DNA of 64,000 bases from UBA11524 sp045132495 (GTDB taxonomy: Bacteria > Bacillota > Clostridia > Christensenellales > Aristaeellaceae), in contig JBGUSK010000106.1 in the NCBI GenBank assembly GCA_045132495.1, positions 1 through 64,000 of the forward strand, given 5' to 3'. Each line of letters begins with the position of its first letter. Position 1 is the stretch's first letter. Both the position numbers and the translations under genes were made by a program. This document shows positions 49,529 to 58,051 of the stretch, piece after piece. A model generated the notes under the pieces. That model saw nothing but the letters and a program-made list of their open reading frames with translations. It was not told the DNA's origin and ran no database searches.

Positions 49529-50362
49529 TCACCCCACCATCCACATCAAACCCAGTGCCAGCAGAAACGACATTCCCCCGTGCAGCGCCTGCCAGCCCAC
49601 TTGCGCCCCCAGCGGCAGGAAACCCTGCGGATACACCGCGCGGTTTTGCAGGATGATCGCCATGCCGCCAAACCCTGTTGCGCCTGCAATGAGCGCCGTC
49701 CGCCACATGAGCGGCAGCGGCAGTCGGGCGATCTCTGCCGTGCCGGTGGTAACCTCCAGCAGGGTCGTCACGGGCAAGACCAGCCCGGAGGGCAGTATCT
49801 CCGCCGCCAGCGTGGCGAATATCCGCAGCATCACCATTGTCCCGCAGACCAGCAGCATTGTCCGGGCGGATGCTTCCACTGCAGCGCCGAAGGAGAGGGG
49901 GGGGAAATTTTCGGAATTCGGAATTCGGAATTCGGAACTTGAAGTGTGGGCGCGGATGCCTGCGAGGAGGCCGGTGAGCCATCCGCCGGCGACCACGCTG
50001 ATCAGGCAAACCACACCGACTGCGGAGGAACCCAGCCATCCGCCGATGGTGCCGAGGAGGAACATGGGACTCATCGTCGCGCAGGACACCGCCAGGCGCA
50101 CCTGCTCCCGTCTTGTCAGACCTGCGCACATCGGCAGCAGCCGCGCACCTGTGGGCGAACCGCCGCCCCAGCCAAGGAGCATCACCAACACCGGCGATAT
50201 GCGCCTGACCCGGCTGACCAGCATCATCGACAGCACCATATAGGGGAAAAGTCCCGGCAGCACCGCCGTCACGAACAGGCGGCACGCGGCGGAGGCGGCA
50301 GTCATCGTCACGTCAGCGCGCAGGAGCAGGGCGAGCATCAGCAGAATCAGCAGAATCAGCAT
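49529..50362 (-). CDS. YlbJ-like sporulation/nucleoside-gate membrane protein
   Basis: The 277-residue protein has about seven helices and the Gate-type motifs of YlbJ/SpoIIM-like proteins: LFVTAVLPGLFPYMVLSMML near the N-terminus, WGGGSPTGARLLP, and GATGFGGMAIILQNRAVYPQ. YlbJ is a forespore-expressed membrane protein needed for spore cortex formation in Bacillus. This copy is shorter (YlbJ about 400) and a loop at about residues 141-150 is encoded by the heptanucleotide repeat (SSSEFRIPNSENF). AAGGAG precedes ATG 50362. Confidence 0.75.
   Translation of the reverse strand: MLILLILLMLALLLRADVTMTAASAACRLFVTAVLPGLFPYMVLSMMLVSRVRRISPVLVMLLGWGGGSPTGARLLPMCAGLTRREQVRLAVSCATMSPMFLLGTIGGWLGSSAVGVVCLISVVAGGWLTGLLAGIRAHTSSSEFRIPNSENFPPLSFGAAVEASARTMLLVCGTMVMLRIFATLAAEILPSGLVLPVTTLLEVTTGTAEIARLPLPLMWRTALIAGATGFGGMAIILQNRAVYPQGFLPLGAQVGWQALHGGMSFLLALGLMWMVG
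49911..49939. repeat. Heptanucleotide repeat inside the YlbJ-like gene
   Basis: TCGGAATTCGGAATTCGGAA and a further half unit are tandem copies of CGGAATT. Read on the minus strand they encode SSEFRIPNSE in a loop between two membrane helices, without breaking the frame. Confidence 0.88.
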
Positions 50363-50395
50363 GGCAAACTCCTTCTTTTTTTTTTCCGGGATTCA

Positions 50396-50404
50396 TGCTA
50401 TACT
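50396..50404 (+). promoter_or_regulatory. Extended -10 promoter of polA
   Basis: TGCTATACT gives an extended -10 box 33 bases before polA. No clear -35 is visible; a long T tract (50373-50385) lies in its place. Confidence 0.55.
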
Positions 50405-50436
50405 GATAGGAGACTATTCACCCAGGAGGTCCCCCT

Positions 50437-53028
50437 ATGCAGAAGGATACCTTCCTTATCGTTGACGGCAACAGCCTGATGCACCGGGCCTATCATGCGC
50501 TCCCGCTGATGGACGCCGACGGCATTTACACCAACGCCATTTACGGCTTTCTGAACATGCTCCTCAAGGTCATCAAGGAGGAGGATGTGCGCTATATCGC
50601 CGTGTGCTTTGACGAGCACGGCCCCACCTTCCGCCACACTGCGTACCCGGATTACAAGGCCGGACGCTCTGCCACGCCGGATGAATTGCGCCAGCAGTTC
50701 CGCACCATCCGCGAATTGCTGACCGACATCGGCGTCAAGTGGTACACCCTCATGGGCTGGGAGGCGGACGACCTGCTGGGTACGCTGTCCCTTCGCGCGG
50801 AGGAGGACGTGCGCCCGCTGCTGCTCACCGGCGACCGGGACGCATTGCAGCTTGTGGACGGCAAGACCGAGCTCATGTTCACCCGTAAGGGCATCTCCGA
50901 GACCATCCTGTTCACCCCAGCGCGGGTGCACGAGGAGTACGGCTTCTCGCCCGAGCAGGTCACCGACTGGAAGGGCCTTGCTGGCGACAGCAGCGACAAC
51001 ATTCCCGGCATCCCCGGCGTGGGCGACAAGACCGCCGTGAAGCTGCTTCAAAAATACGGCACCCTCGAGAACATCCTCGCCAGCACCGCCCAGGAGAAGG
51101 GCAAGCTCCGCGAAAAGCTGGAGACCTGGCCCGACCAGGCTCGCATGTGCAAGGAGCTGGCCACCATCCATCGCGACGCGCCGGTGGACTTCCGCCTTGC
51201 GGACTGCAAGCTGCCCGACCTGAAGCAGGCCATCCCCGCGCTGAAGAAGCTCCGGCTGAACGCGCTGATCAAGCGCATCGCCGGGGAGGGGAGCGCGACG
51301 CAAATCGCCGCTGCATCTGCGGACGCGGCGGAGGTCGCCCCGCTGACCCTGCGGCCCTTCACGGATTTCGTGAGCGTTGACGCCGCTGACGGCCTTGCAA
51401 ACTGGCTCAGCGGCCTGACCGACAGGGCATATCCCGTCGCCATCCACATGGGCGATATCAGCATGTCCATCGCGGCCCAGGACGGCTCCTGCTGCATGGT
51501 GAACCTCGGCGGCGATCTGCTCATGCCCGGCCTTGATCCGGTGGAGGTGCTGACGGCCCTTGCGCCGGTGATCGGCGTGCATCCGTGCATCATTCATGAC
51601 GGCAAACGCCTGTGGCATCAGCTGGATAAACTTCATCTGCCCCTGCCGGAAAAGTATGACTGGGACACCATGCTGGGTGCATACCTCATCAATCCCCAGG
51701 AGAAGAGCTACACCTATGCGGCCCTGAAGCAGGAGCTGCCCGAGGACGCAAGGGGCGTGATGTCCCTGGCCATGTGGCAGAAGCAGAAGATCGCTGCGGA
51801 TCAGATGCTCCACCTCATGCAGGACGTGGAGATGCCCCTCTCCCGCGTGCTGTTCCAGATGGAGCAGACCGGCTTCACCGTGGACACGGCCTTCCTGAAG
51901 CAGCTGGGCGAGCGCTACACCGTGCAGATCGAGGAGGCTAAGTCCGCTGTTTTCAAGGCTTGCGGCGTGAAGCCCTTCAACCTCAACTCTACCCAGCAGC
52001 TGGGCGATGTGCTCTTTGACCAGCTGGGCCTGCCCCACGGCAAGAAGACCTCCCGCGGTTATTCCACCTCCGCCGAAGTCCTCGAGGGCCTGCGCGACGT
52101 TGCCCCGGAGATCATCGACCCGCTGCTGCGCTACCGCCAGCTGACCAAGCTGAATTCGACCTACATCGAGGGCCTGCTGCGCCTGACGGAGGCCAACGGC
52201 AGAGTCCATTCCACCTTTGATCAGGTCGCCACGGCGACGGGCCGCATTTCCTCCTCCGAGCCGAACCTGCAAAACATTCCCGTGCGCACCGCGGAGGGCC
52301 GCGAGATCCGCCAGGCCTTCCTGCCCCGCGAGGGTTGGGTGCTGCTGGACGCGGACTACAGCCAGATCGAGCTGCGCCTGATGGCCCATTTCTCTGGCGA
52401 CGAGGCCATGCTGGACGCCTTCCGCACCGGCCAGGACGTCCACGCCCGCACCGCCAGCGAGATCTTCGACGTGCCGCTTGACCAGGTTGATTCAACCCTG
52501 CGCAGCAACGCCAAGGCGGTCAATTTCGGCATCATCTACGGCATCAGCGGCTTCGGATTGAGCCGCAACACCGGCGTCACCCAGCAGGAAGCCAAGTCCT
52601 TCATCAGCCGCTACTTCGCCAAATATCCCGGCGTGAAGCGCTTCATGGACACGGCTGTTGAGGACGGCCAGCAGAACGGCTATGCGCTGACCCTCATGGG
52701 CCGCCGCCGCTATCTGCCGGAGCTGACGGCTTCCAACGCAATGGTGCGGGAGTTCGGCAAGCGCGCCGCCATGAACACCCCTGTCCAGGGCACGGCGGCG
52801 GATATCATCAAGCTGGCGATGGTCCGCGTGGACGAGGCCCTTCGCCGGGAAGGCCTGCAAAGCAGACTGATCCTGCAGGTGCACGACGAGCTGCTGCTGG
52901 AGTGTCCGCCGGAGGAAGTCAACACCGCCGCCCGCATTCTGCAGGAGGCCATGGAGGGCGTGATCACCCTGTCCGTGCCGCTGTCTGCCGAGGTGCACGA
53001 GGGGACAAACTGGGCAGAAGCGAAATGA
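50437..53028 (+). CDS. polA: DNA polymerase I
   Basis: This repair and Okazaki-fragment polymerase has 863 residues. The N-terminal 5'-3' exonuclease spans about 1-290 (FLIVDGNSLMHRAYHA; WEADDLLGTL; LTGDRDALQLV; GDSSDNIPGIPGVGDKTA). The middle 3'-5' exonuclease-like domain lacks the first DxE motif, so proofreading is probably lost, as in Bacillus. The polymerase domain shows motif A DADYSQIELRLMAHFSGD, motif B RSNAKAVNFGIIYGISGFGL, and motif C LQVHDELLLECP. AGGAGG precedes ATG 50437. A heptanucleotide repeat begins directly at the stop codon. Confidence 0.97.
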   Translation: MQKDTFLIVDGNSLMHRAYHALPLMDADGIYTNAIYGFLNMLLKVIKEEDVRYIAVCFDEHGPTFRHTAYPDYKAGRSATPDELRQQFRTIRELLTDIGVKWYTLMGWEADDLLGTLSLRAEEDVRPLLLTGDRDALQLVDGKTELMFTRKGISETILFTPARVHEEYGFSPEQVTDWKGLAGDSSDNIPGIPGVGDKTAVKLLQKYGTLENILASTAQEKGKLREKLETWPDQARMCKELATIHRDAPVDFRLADCKLPDLKQAIPALKKLRLNALIKRIAGEGSATQIAAASADAAEVAPLTLRPFTDFVSVDAADGLANWLSGLTDRAYPVAIHMGDISMSIAAQDGSCCMVNLGGDLLMPGLDPVEVLTALAPVIGVHPCIIHDGKRLWHQLDKLHLPLPEKYDWDTMLGAYLINPQEKSYTYAALKQELPEDARGVMSLAMWQKQKIAADQMLHLMQDVEMPLSRVLFQMEQTGFTVDTAFLKQLGERYTVQIEEAKSAVFKACGVKPFNLNSTQQLGDVLFDQLGLPHGKKTSRGYSTSAEVLEGLRDVAPEIIDPLLRYRQLTKLNSTYIEGLLRLTEANGRVHSTFDQVATATGRISSSEPNLQNIPVRTAEGREIRQAFLPREGWVLLDADYSQIELRLMAHFSGDEAMLDAFRTGQDVHARTASEIFDVPLDQVDSTLRSNAKAVNFGIIYGISGFGLSRNTGVTQQEAKSFISRYFAKYPGVKRFMDTAVEDGQQNGYALTLMGRRRYLPELTASNAMVREFGKRAAMNTPVQGTAADIIKLAMVRVDEALRREGLQSRLILQVHDELLLECPPEEVNTAARILQEAMEGVITLSVPLSAEVHEGTNWAEAK

Positions 53029-53067
53029 AATGCTTAATTCTTAATGCTTAATTCGGAATTTAAAATG
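53029..53067. repeat. Heptanucleotide repeat directly after polA
   Basis: Units GCTTAAT, TCTTAAT, GCTTAAT and TCGGAAT follow the polA stop at once. This copy mixes xxTTAAT units, which contain stop codons, with the CGGAATT type found inside coding regions. Confidence 0.75.
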
Positions 53068-53143
53068 TGAACAGGCAGGAGTTTTCCGACTCCCTGTTGA
53101 ACAATACAAGGAAACCCAAACATAAGCAAAGGAGCATCACGAT

Positions 53144-53404
53144 ATGTCTGAAATTCTTGAATTCAAGTTTGACACCCAGCTGTTGATCGAGGGTCACGAC
53201 CTGGACGAGGACGAGATCTTCGACTACATTACCGAGCATTTCGAGGGCGACTGCCTCCTGGCTGTGGGCGATGACGAGCTGATCAAGATCCACTTCCACA
53301 CCAACAAGCCCTGGGAAGTGCTGGAGTACTGCGCGACCCTGGGTGAGATCCACGACATCGTGGTGGAGAACATGCAGCTGCAGTCCGAGGGCATGCACGG
53401 CTAA
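53144..53404 (+). CDS. Free-standing domain related to the FakA (YloV) fatty-acid kinase
   Basis: The 86-residue protein resembles the C-terminal segment of FakA/YloV: EFKFDTQLLIEGHDLDEDEI, LLAVGDDELIKIHFHTNKPW, EVLEYCATLGEIHDIVVENM. In FakA the same pattern (TEFxL...GDSLVVVGDDxxVKVHVHTxxPGxVLEYAxxxGxLxDIxIxNM) belongs to the part that contacts FakB/DegV. Neither the DhaL-like kinase domain nor its ATP site is present. AAAGGAG precedes ATG 53144. It may be a regulator or carrier that competes for DegV proteins; function is inference. The dispersed 3' element follows its stop directly. Confidence 0.75.
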   Translation: MSEILEFKFDTQLLIEGHDLDEDEIFDYITEHFEGDCLLAVGDDELIKIHFHTNKPWEVLEYCATLGEIHDIVVENMQLQSEGMHG

Positions 53405-53520
53405 GGGGTCTTCGACCCGTTTTCGCGCGATTGAGTTGACTTTTCTATCACAGACCTACCGCGTGGGGCTTGGTATTTACCCAGCGTGGTCTTCCGCGCG
53501 CTCATCGCGCGGGCTGCATC
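53405..53520 (+). repeat. Dispersed structured 3' element, copy 3 (after FakA-like gene)
   Basis: GGGTC-TTC-GACCC follows the stop codon, then CGCGATTGAGTTGACT, CTATCACAGACCTACCGCGTG, a GGT/ACC stem and the terminal hairpin CCGCGCG-CTCAT-CGCGCGG. It is on the plus strand like its gene, so all three copies share the same orientation to transcription. Confidence 0.8.
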
Positions 53521-53544
53521 GTGCAAACTGAATCAGACAAATTG

Positions 53545-53580
53545 AAAGAGCTGCGACGCAACATGTCGCAGCTCTTTTTG
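53545..53580. terminator. Terminator between the FakA-like gene and the ABC exporter
   Basis: AAAGAGCTGCGAC pairs perfectly with GTCGCAGCTCTTT (13 bp, 7-base loop), followed by a T run on the plus side and a shorter one on the minus side. It serves convergent transcripts. Confidence 0.9.
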
Positions 53581-53595
53581 ATTCCTGTGGGGGCC

Positions 53596-55458
53596 TCAAG
53601 CAAGCTGCAATTGATACAGCTTCTTGTAAATACCGTCCTGCTCCAGCAGCTCCTGGTGGGTGCCGGATTCGCGGATCTTACCGTGATGCATGACGATGAT
53701 GCGGTCGCAGTGCTGGATGGTGGACAGGCGATGGGCCACCATGATCGACGTGCGGCCTTCCATCAGGGTCTTGACGGCCTCCTGGATCCACTGCTCGGTC
53801 TCGGTGTCGATGTTGGCGGTGGCTTCGTCCAGGATCAGGATCGTCGGGTCGTAGGCCAGGGTGCGGGCGAAGGAGATCAGCTGCCGCTGGCCCGCGGAGA
53901 AGGTCGAGCCGCGCTCTGTCACACGCTCGTCATACTGGTTCGGCAGCCGCTCGATGAAGTGGCTGGCGTTGGTGTTGTGGGCGGCCTCGCGGATGGTCGC
54001 GTCGGTGATGGATTCATCCCGCAGACGAATGTTGTGCTTGATGTCGCCGGTGAAGAGGAACACGTCCTGCTGCACCTGGCCGATGGCGGCGCGGATCTGC
54101 TCGCGGGTCATGTCGCGGATATCGACGCCGTCGATGCGGATGGCGCCCTTTTGAATGTCGTAATACCTGCCGATCAGGTTGAGGATGGAGGACTTGCCTG
54201 CGCCCGTCGCGCCCACGAAGGCTACCTTCTGGCCGGGCTCGATGACGAAGCTCACATCACGCAGGACCCAGTTGTTGTTGTCCATCGTATCGGGCGTGGG
54301 CGTCTCGCCGTCCTTGGTCTCATAGGCGAACCAGACGTGGTCAAACTCGATCCGGCCCTTGATCTCAGCGGGCTTCACCGGGTTTTCCTTCTCCTTCACG
54401 ATGGGCTCCACGTCCATGAGGGTGAAGATCTTTTCAGCGGAGGCGATGGCGGACTGCAGCGTCGTGAACATCTCCGCCAGCTCCTGGATGGGCTGGAACA
54501 GCTGGCTGATGTACTGGGTGAACATGTACAGCGTGCCGATGGAGATCACACCCGTCAGCACCTGGCTGCTGCCGCCGCCCAGGATGATGGCGGTCGCCAC
54601 GATGGAGGCCAGATAGATCAGCGGGCGGAAGATACCGAAGATCATCATCTCGCGGAAGCCGGCGTCGTAGAGCTGCTTGTTCTTCACGTCAAACTCGTCG
54701 CACTTTTCCTTCTCCCGGTGGAAGATCTGGATGACGCGCATGCCGCTGAGGTGCTCCGAGAGGAAGGTGTTGATCGCGGTGATGCGGGTCTTCACCACCT
54801 GATAGCACCTGCGGCTGAGGCGGCGGAAGATGAACGTCAGCACCGCCACCACCGGCACCATCACGAAGGACAGCAGCGCCATCTTCACATCCAGCGCCAC
54901 CATGACCACCACCAGACCGATCACCTTGATCACATTGCGGAACAGGCGCACGATGATGTTGGAGTACAGGTCGTTGATGGCCTCGGTGTCGTTGGTGATG
55001 CGGGTGACGATGCGGCCCACGGGGGTCGTGTCGAAGAAGCGCATGCTCAGGCTCTGGACGTGCTCCATCAGCTCCATGCGCAGGGTGTAGACGATCTTCT
55101 GGCCCATCTCCTGGATCATCAGGTACTGCATGCGGTTGCACACGAAGGCCACCAGCATGACTGCGATGTACAGCCCGGCGGTGCGGAGAATGCCATGCCA
55201 GCGCTGATCAGGGGTGAGGGCGGTCAGGGCTGCATCGGTGGCCGCACCTTCCTCGATGGTGAGGATGTACTTGTCAATGGCATCGCCGATGAGCATGGGG
55301 CGGTACAGGTCGAGGGCCGTCAGGATGCCCACCAGCACGAAGCAGATCAGCACCGTCTTGACATAGGGCTTCAAGTAACCCAGCAGCCGCAGGAAGGCGT
55401 TGCCCTTGTACTGCAGCTCAGACTCCTTGTCCTTCAGACCGCGGACGAACTCAGACAT
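53596..55458 (-). CDS. Heterodimeric ABC exporter, subunit with the active ATP site
   Basis: The 620-residue half-transporter has six helices in the first 330 residues and a nucleotide-binding domain: Walker A VGATGAGKSS, signature FSAGQRQLISFARTL, and Walker B ILILDEATANID with the catalytic Glu. The pair resembles BmrC/BmrD (YheI/YheH) multidrug exporters. The start at 55458 (MSEFVRGLKDKE) has AGGAGG upstream and overlaps the partner's stop by eight bases. Confidence 0.92.
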   Translation of the reverse strand: MSEFVRGLKDKESELQYKGNAFLRLLGYLKPYVKTVLICFVLVGILTALDLYRPMLIGDAIDKYILTIEEGAATDAALTALTPDQRWHGILRTAGLYIAVMLVAFVCNRMQYLMIQEMGQKIVYTLRMELMEHVQSLSMRFFDTTPVGRIVTRITNDTEAINDLYSNIIVRLFRNVIKVIGLVVVMVALDVKMALLSFVMVPVVAVLTFIFRRLSRRCYQVVKTRITAINTFLSEHLSGMRVIQIFHREKEKCDEFDVKNKQLYDAGFREMMIFGIFRPLIYLASIVATAIILGGGSSQVLTGVISIGTLYMFTQYISQLFQPIQELAEMFTTLQSAIASAEKIFTLMDVEPIVKEKENPVKPAEIKGRIEFDHVWFAYETKDGETPTPDTMDNNNWVLRDVSFVIEPGQKVAFVGATGAGKSSILNLIGRYYDIQKGAIRIDGVDIRDMTREQIRAAIGQVQQDVFLFTGDIKHNIRLRDESITDATIREAAHNTNASHFIERLPNQYDERVTERGSTFSAGQRQLISFARTLAYDPTILILDEATANIDTETEQWIQEAVKTLMEGRTSIMVAHRLSTIQHCDRIIVMHHGKIRESGTHQELLEQDGIYKKLYQLQLA

Positions 55459-57244
55459 TGCCTTCCACCTCCTCGCGATCTTCGTTGTGATCCTCACGGA
55501 GCTGCTTTTCCAGCTGCTGCTTGTCAAACAGGGACTTGTACAGCCCCGCCTTGTCGATCAGCTCCTGATGGGTACCATACTCCGCGACCTTGCCGTCATC
55601 CAGCACGAGGATGTGATCCGCGTCCTGAATGGTGGAGATGCGGTGCGCCACGATGATGGTGGTGCGGTCATTGCTGCGGATGGTGCGCAGGTTGTCCAGA
55701 ATGCTTCTTTCGGTGTCGGTATCCACGGCGGAGAGGGCGTCGTCCAGGATCAGGATGGGCGAGTCTTTCATCAGCGCACGGGCGATGGAGGAACGCTGCT
55801 TCTGTCCGCCGGAAAGGGTCACGCCGCGCTCGCCCACGACAGTGGCATACTGCTCGGGGAAGGCCGCGATGTTGTCGTGGATGCAGGCCAGCTTCGCCGC
55901 GTGTTCCACACTGGCCAGGGACTTGTCCGCAGACCCAAACGCAATATTATTTTGAAGGGTGTCGGAAAAAAGGAAGTTATCTTGGGGGACGCAGGCGATG
56001 TTCTCGCGGAGCACGCCCAGGGGGATGGTCTTCAAATCATGGCCGTCGATGGTGATCATGCCGTCCGCCACGTCGTAGAGACGCACCAGCAGACCGGGAA
56101 TGGTGGACTTGCCCGAACCCGTCCTGCCCAGGATGGCGAGGGTCTCGCCGGGCTTCACCGTGACAGACACGTCCTCCAATACCGTCACCTCGGGCATATC
56201 CGGGTAGGCGAAGGTCAGGTGGCTCAGCCGGATCTCGCCCTTGAGGGCCTTTACGTCATGGTTGGTCTGCTGGCCGTCCACGATCTCGGGCTGCTCCTGG
56301 AAGATGCCGAAGATACGTCCCAGAGAAGCCAGACCCTGACTGATGGAAGTAATGCACTCGCCCACGGCCATCATCGGCCAGACCAGCATGCCCACATAGC
56401 TGTTGAAGGCCACGAACTGACCCACCGTGATCTCCCCCTGGATGGCGAGGTAGCCGCCGTACATGAGGGTGAGCAGGGTGGAGGTGCCGATGATCAGGTC
56501 CATGATGGGCATCATCAGGGCCTGCAGACGCACGACGTTCAGGTTCTTTTCCTTGGCGTTTCCGGCGGTGGCGGCGAAGGCGTAGAGCTCCTTGCGCTCC
56601 TGCACGAAGGCCTTGATCACGCGGATGCCGCTGATGGTCTCCTGCACCTGGTCGGTCAGGGTGGAAAACGCCTCCTGGCGCGCCTTGAACCGCTTGTGCA
56701 TGACCTTGCCATAGAAGAAGTCGCCCACGGTGATGATCAGCAGGGGGAGGATCGCCACGACAGTCAGCTTGGGGCTGACGTAGCTGATCATGTTCATCAG
56801 CACCAGCAGGAGCATGACGGTGGCGTCAAAGGCGGTGATGACGGTCATGCCCAGCAGCTGGCGGACGCTCATCAGATCATTGGTGAAGTGGGCCATGAGG
56901 TCGCCGGTCTTGTGCTGGTTGAAGAAGCGCATGGAAAGCTTCGACAGGTGGCCGTACATATCGCCGCGCATTTCCCGCTCGATGGATCTTGCTGCGCCGA
57001 AGATAAAGAAGCGCCAGCCAAACCTGCCGATGGCGATCGCCAGACCCATGCCTGCGATCATCCATACGATCTTCATCGCGCCGGACATGTCGAGGGTGCC
57101 GTCGGTGAGGCCGTCGATGATCCGCCCGGTGAACTCGGGCACATACACATTCACCCAGTCCACCATGTACAGCGCCGCGATGCCCAGCACATACTGCCAC
57201 CAGTGCCGGGCGATGTAGCGGCCTGCGAACTTGAGCTGTTTCAT
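55451..57244 (-). CDS. Heterodimeric ABC exporter, subunit with a degenerate ATP site
   Basis: The 597-residue half-transporter has six helices and a nucleotide-binding domain with Walker A LGRTGSGKST and signature LSGGQKQRSSIARAL. Walker B reads ILILDDALSAVD, with Asp where the catalytic Glu is expected. This is the hallmark of the non-hydrolysing site in heterodimers such as BmrC or TM287, and fits pairing with the downstream subunit. It may export drugs or lipids. Confidence 0.92.
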   Translation of the reverse strand: MKQLKFAGRYIARHWWQYVLGIAALYMVDWVNVYVPEFTGRIIDGLTDGTLDMSGAMKIVWMIAGMGLAIAIGRFGWRFFIFGAARSIEREMRGDMYGHLSKLSMRFFNQHKTGDLMAHFTNDLMSVRQLLGMTVITAFDATVMLLLVLMNMISYVSPKLTVVAILPLLIITVGDFFYGKVMHKRFKARQEAFSTLTDQVQETISGIRVIKAFVQERKELYAFAATAGNAKEKNLNVVRLQALMMPIMDLIIGTSTLLTLMYGGYLAIQGEITVGQFVAFNSYVGMLVWPMMAVGECITSISQGLASLGRIFGIFQEQPEIVDGQQTNHDVKALKGEIRLSHLTFAYPDMPEVTVLEDVSVTVKPGETLAILGRTGSGKSTIPGLLVRLYDVADGMITIDGHDLKTIPLGVLRENIACVPQDNFLFSDTLQNNIAFGSADKSLASVEHAAKLACIHDNIAAFPEQYATVVGERGVTLSGGQKQRSSIARALMKDSPILILDDALSAVDTDTERSILDNLRTIRSNDRTTIIVAHRISTIQDADHILVLDDGKVAEYGTHQELIDKAGLYKSLFDKQQLEKQLREDHNEDREEVEGNV

Positions 57245-57353
57245 AAGGGATGCCTCCTTGGAAATGTCAAACTCTTATCATCATACCACACTTTGGGGGA
57301 TTTTCAAAGGGAACAAGGGCGGTTTTTGTAAAATAACTGCCGTTGTTCGCCGC

Positions 57354-57384
57354 AAAAAAAGGACGCACCCCGCAGGACGCGTCC
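57354..57384 (-). terminator. Terminator of the rlmD/SGNH operon
   Basis: On the minus strand GGACGC (57384-57379) pairs with GCGTCC (57366-57361) and a T7 run follows, eight bases after the SGNH stop. Confidence 0.88.
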
Positions 57385-57391
57385 GGCAATA

Positions 57392-58048
57392 TCACTTGAG
57401 GATTTCCTCCTTTACCAGAGGCCAGATGGCCCTGTATCCCGCCTCGTAGATGTGCATGCCCTCGATGGTGTACTCCGCCTTCAGCCGGCCCTGATCGTCC
57501 TTGAGGGGCGCGCTCACGTCGATGAAGCGCAGGTGCAGCTCCTCTGCCAGGGCTGCGACAGCCCGGTTGGCATCGGCAATGCGCTCATTGGTGCGGATAC
57601 GCAGGCAGGCCTTCATGGACTCCGCAGCAGCCTCGTAGTTGATCGGGTAGTAGGCCATGAGGTTGATCTCCACCCCGGGCACATCCGCCAGGATGGTCGT
57701 GAGGATCTGCCGGTAACGTCCGATGAGGTCGGCGATGGTGACGCTCCCGTCGGACAGGTCGTTGGTGCCGATGTTGATGAACACCCGCCGAGGCTGAAGG
57801 CCGATGACCATCTCATTCAGACAGGCGAGCATTTCCTCAGTGCGCCAGCCGCCCACGCCGCGGTTGTACACGATGGGGAAGTCGGGGCCCTCCTCGGCGG
57901 CGAACTTCTCCACCGGGAACATCTCCATCAGCGACGAGCCGGTGAAGACGATCTGCCCCTTGACGCAGGTCTGGTTGAGTGCCTGCCAGGACTGCACCAT
58001 GCGGTACTTGTCCTTCTTCCATTCTGGAAGGTTTTCAGGGATGTTCAT
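57392..58048 (-). CDS. SGNH/GDSL-family esterase
   Basis: The 218-residue cytosolic hydrolase has the four SGNH blocks: FTGSSLMEMFP with the nucleophile Ser, NRGVGGW with the Gly, INIGTNDLSDG with the Asn, and IEGMHIYEAGY with the catalytic His three residues after Glu. Members of this group deacetylate carbohydrates or hydrolyse lipids. It lies three bases after the rlmD-like gene, with no obvious functional link; a role in removing acetyl groups from imported plant oligosaccharides is possible. Confidence 0.85.
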   Translation of the reverse strand: MNIPENLPEWKKDKYRMVQSWQALNQTCVKGQIVFTGSSLMEMFPVEKFAAEEGPDFPIVYNRGVGGWRTEEMLACLNEMVIGLQPRRVFINIGTNDLSDGSVTIADLIGRYRQILTTILADVPGVEINLMAYYPINYEAAAESMKACLRIRTNERIADANRAVAALAEELHLRFIDVSAPLKDDQGRLKAEYTIEGMHIYEAGYRAIWPLVKEEILK

Positions 58049-58051
58049 CGG

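Noticed and set aside
50398..52443. 681-codon open frame opposite polA
   Set aside because: polA is unmistakable on the other strand and the reverse frame has no recognisable fold.
55400..57331. 643-codon open frame opposite an ABC exporter subunit
   Set aside because: Same GC-driven shadow effect; the exporter motifs on the minus strand are complete.
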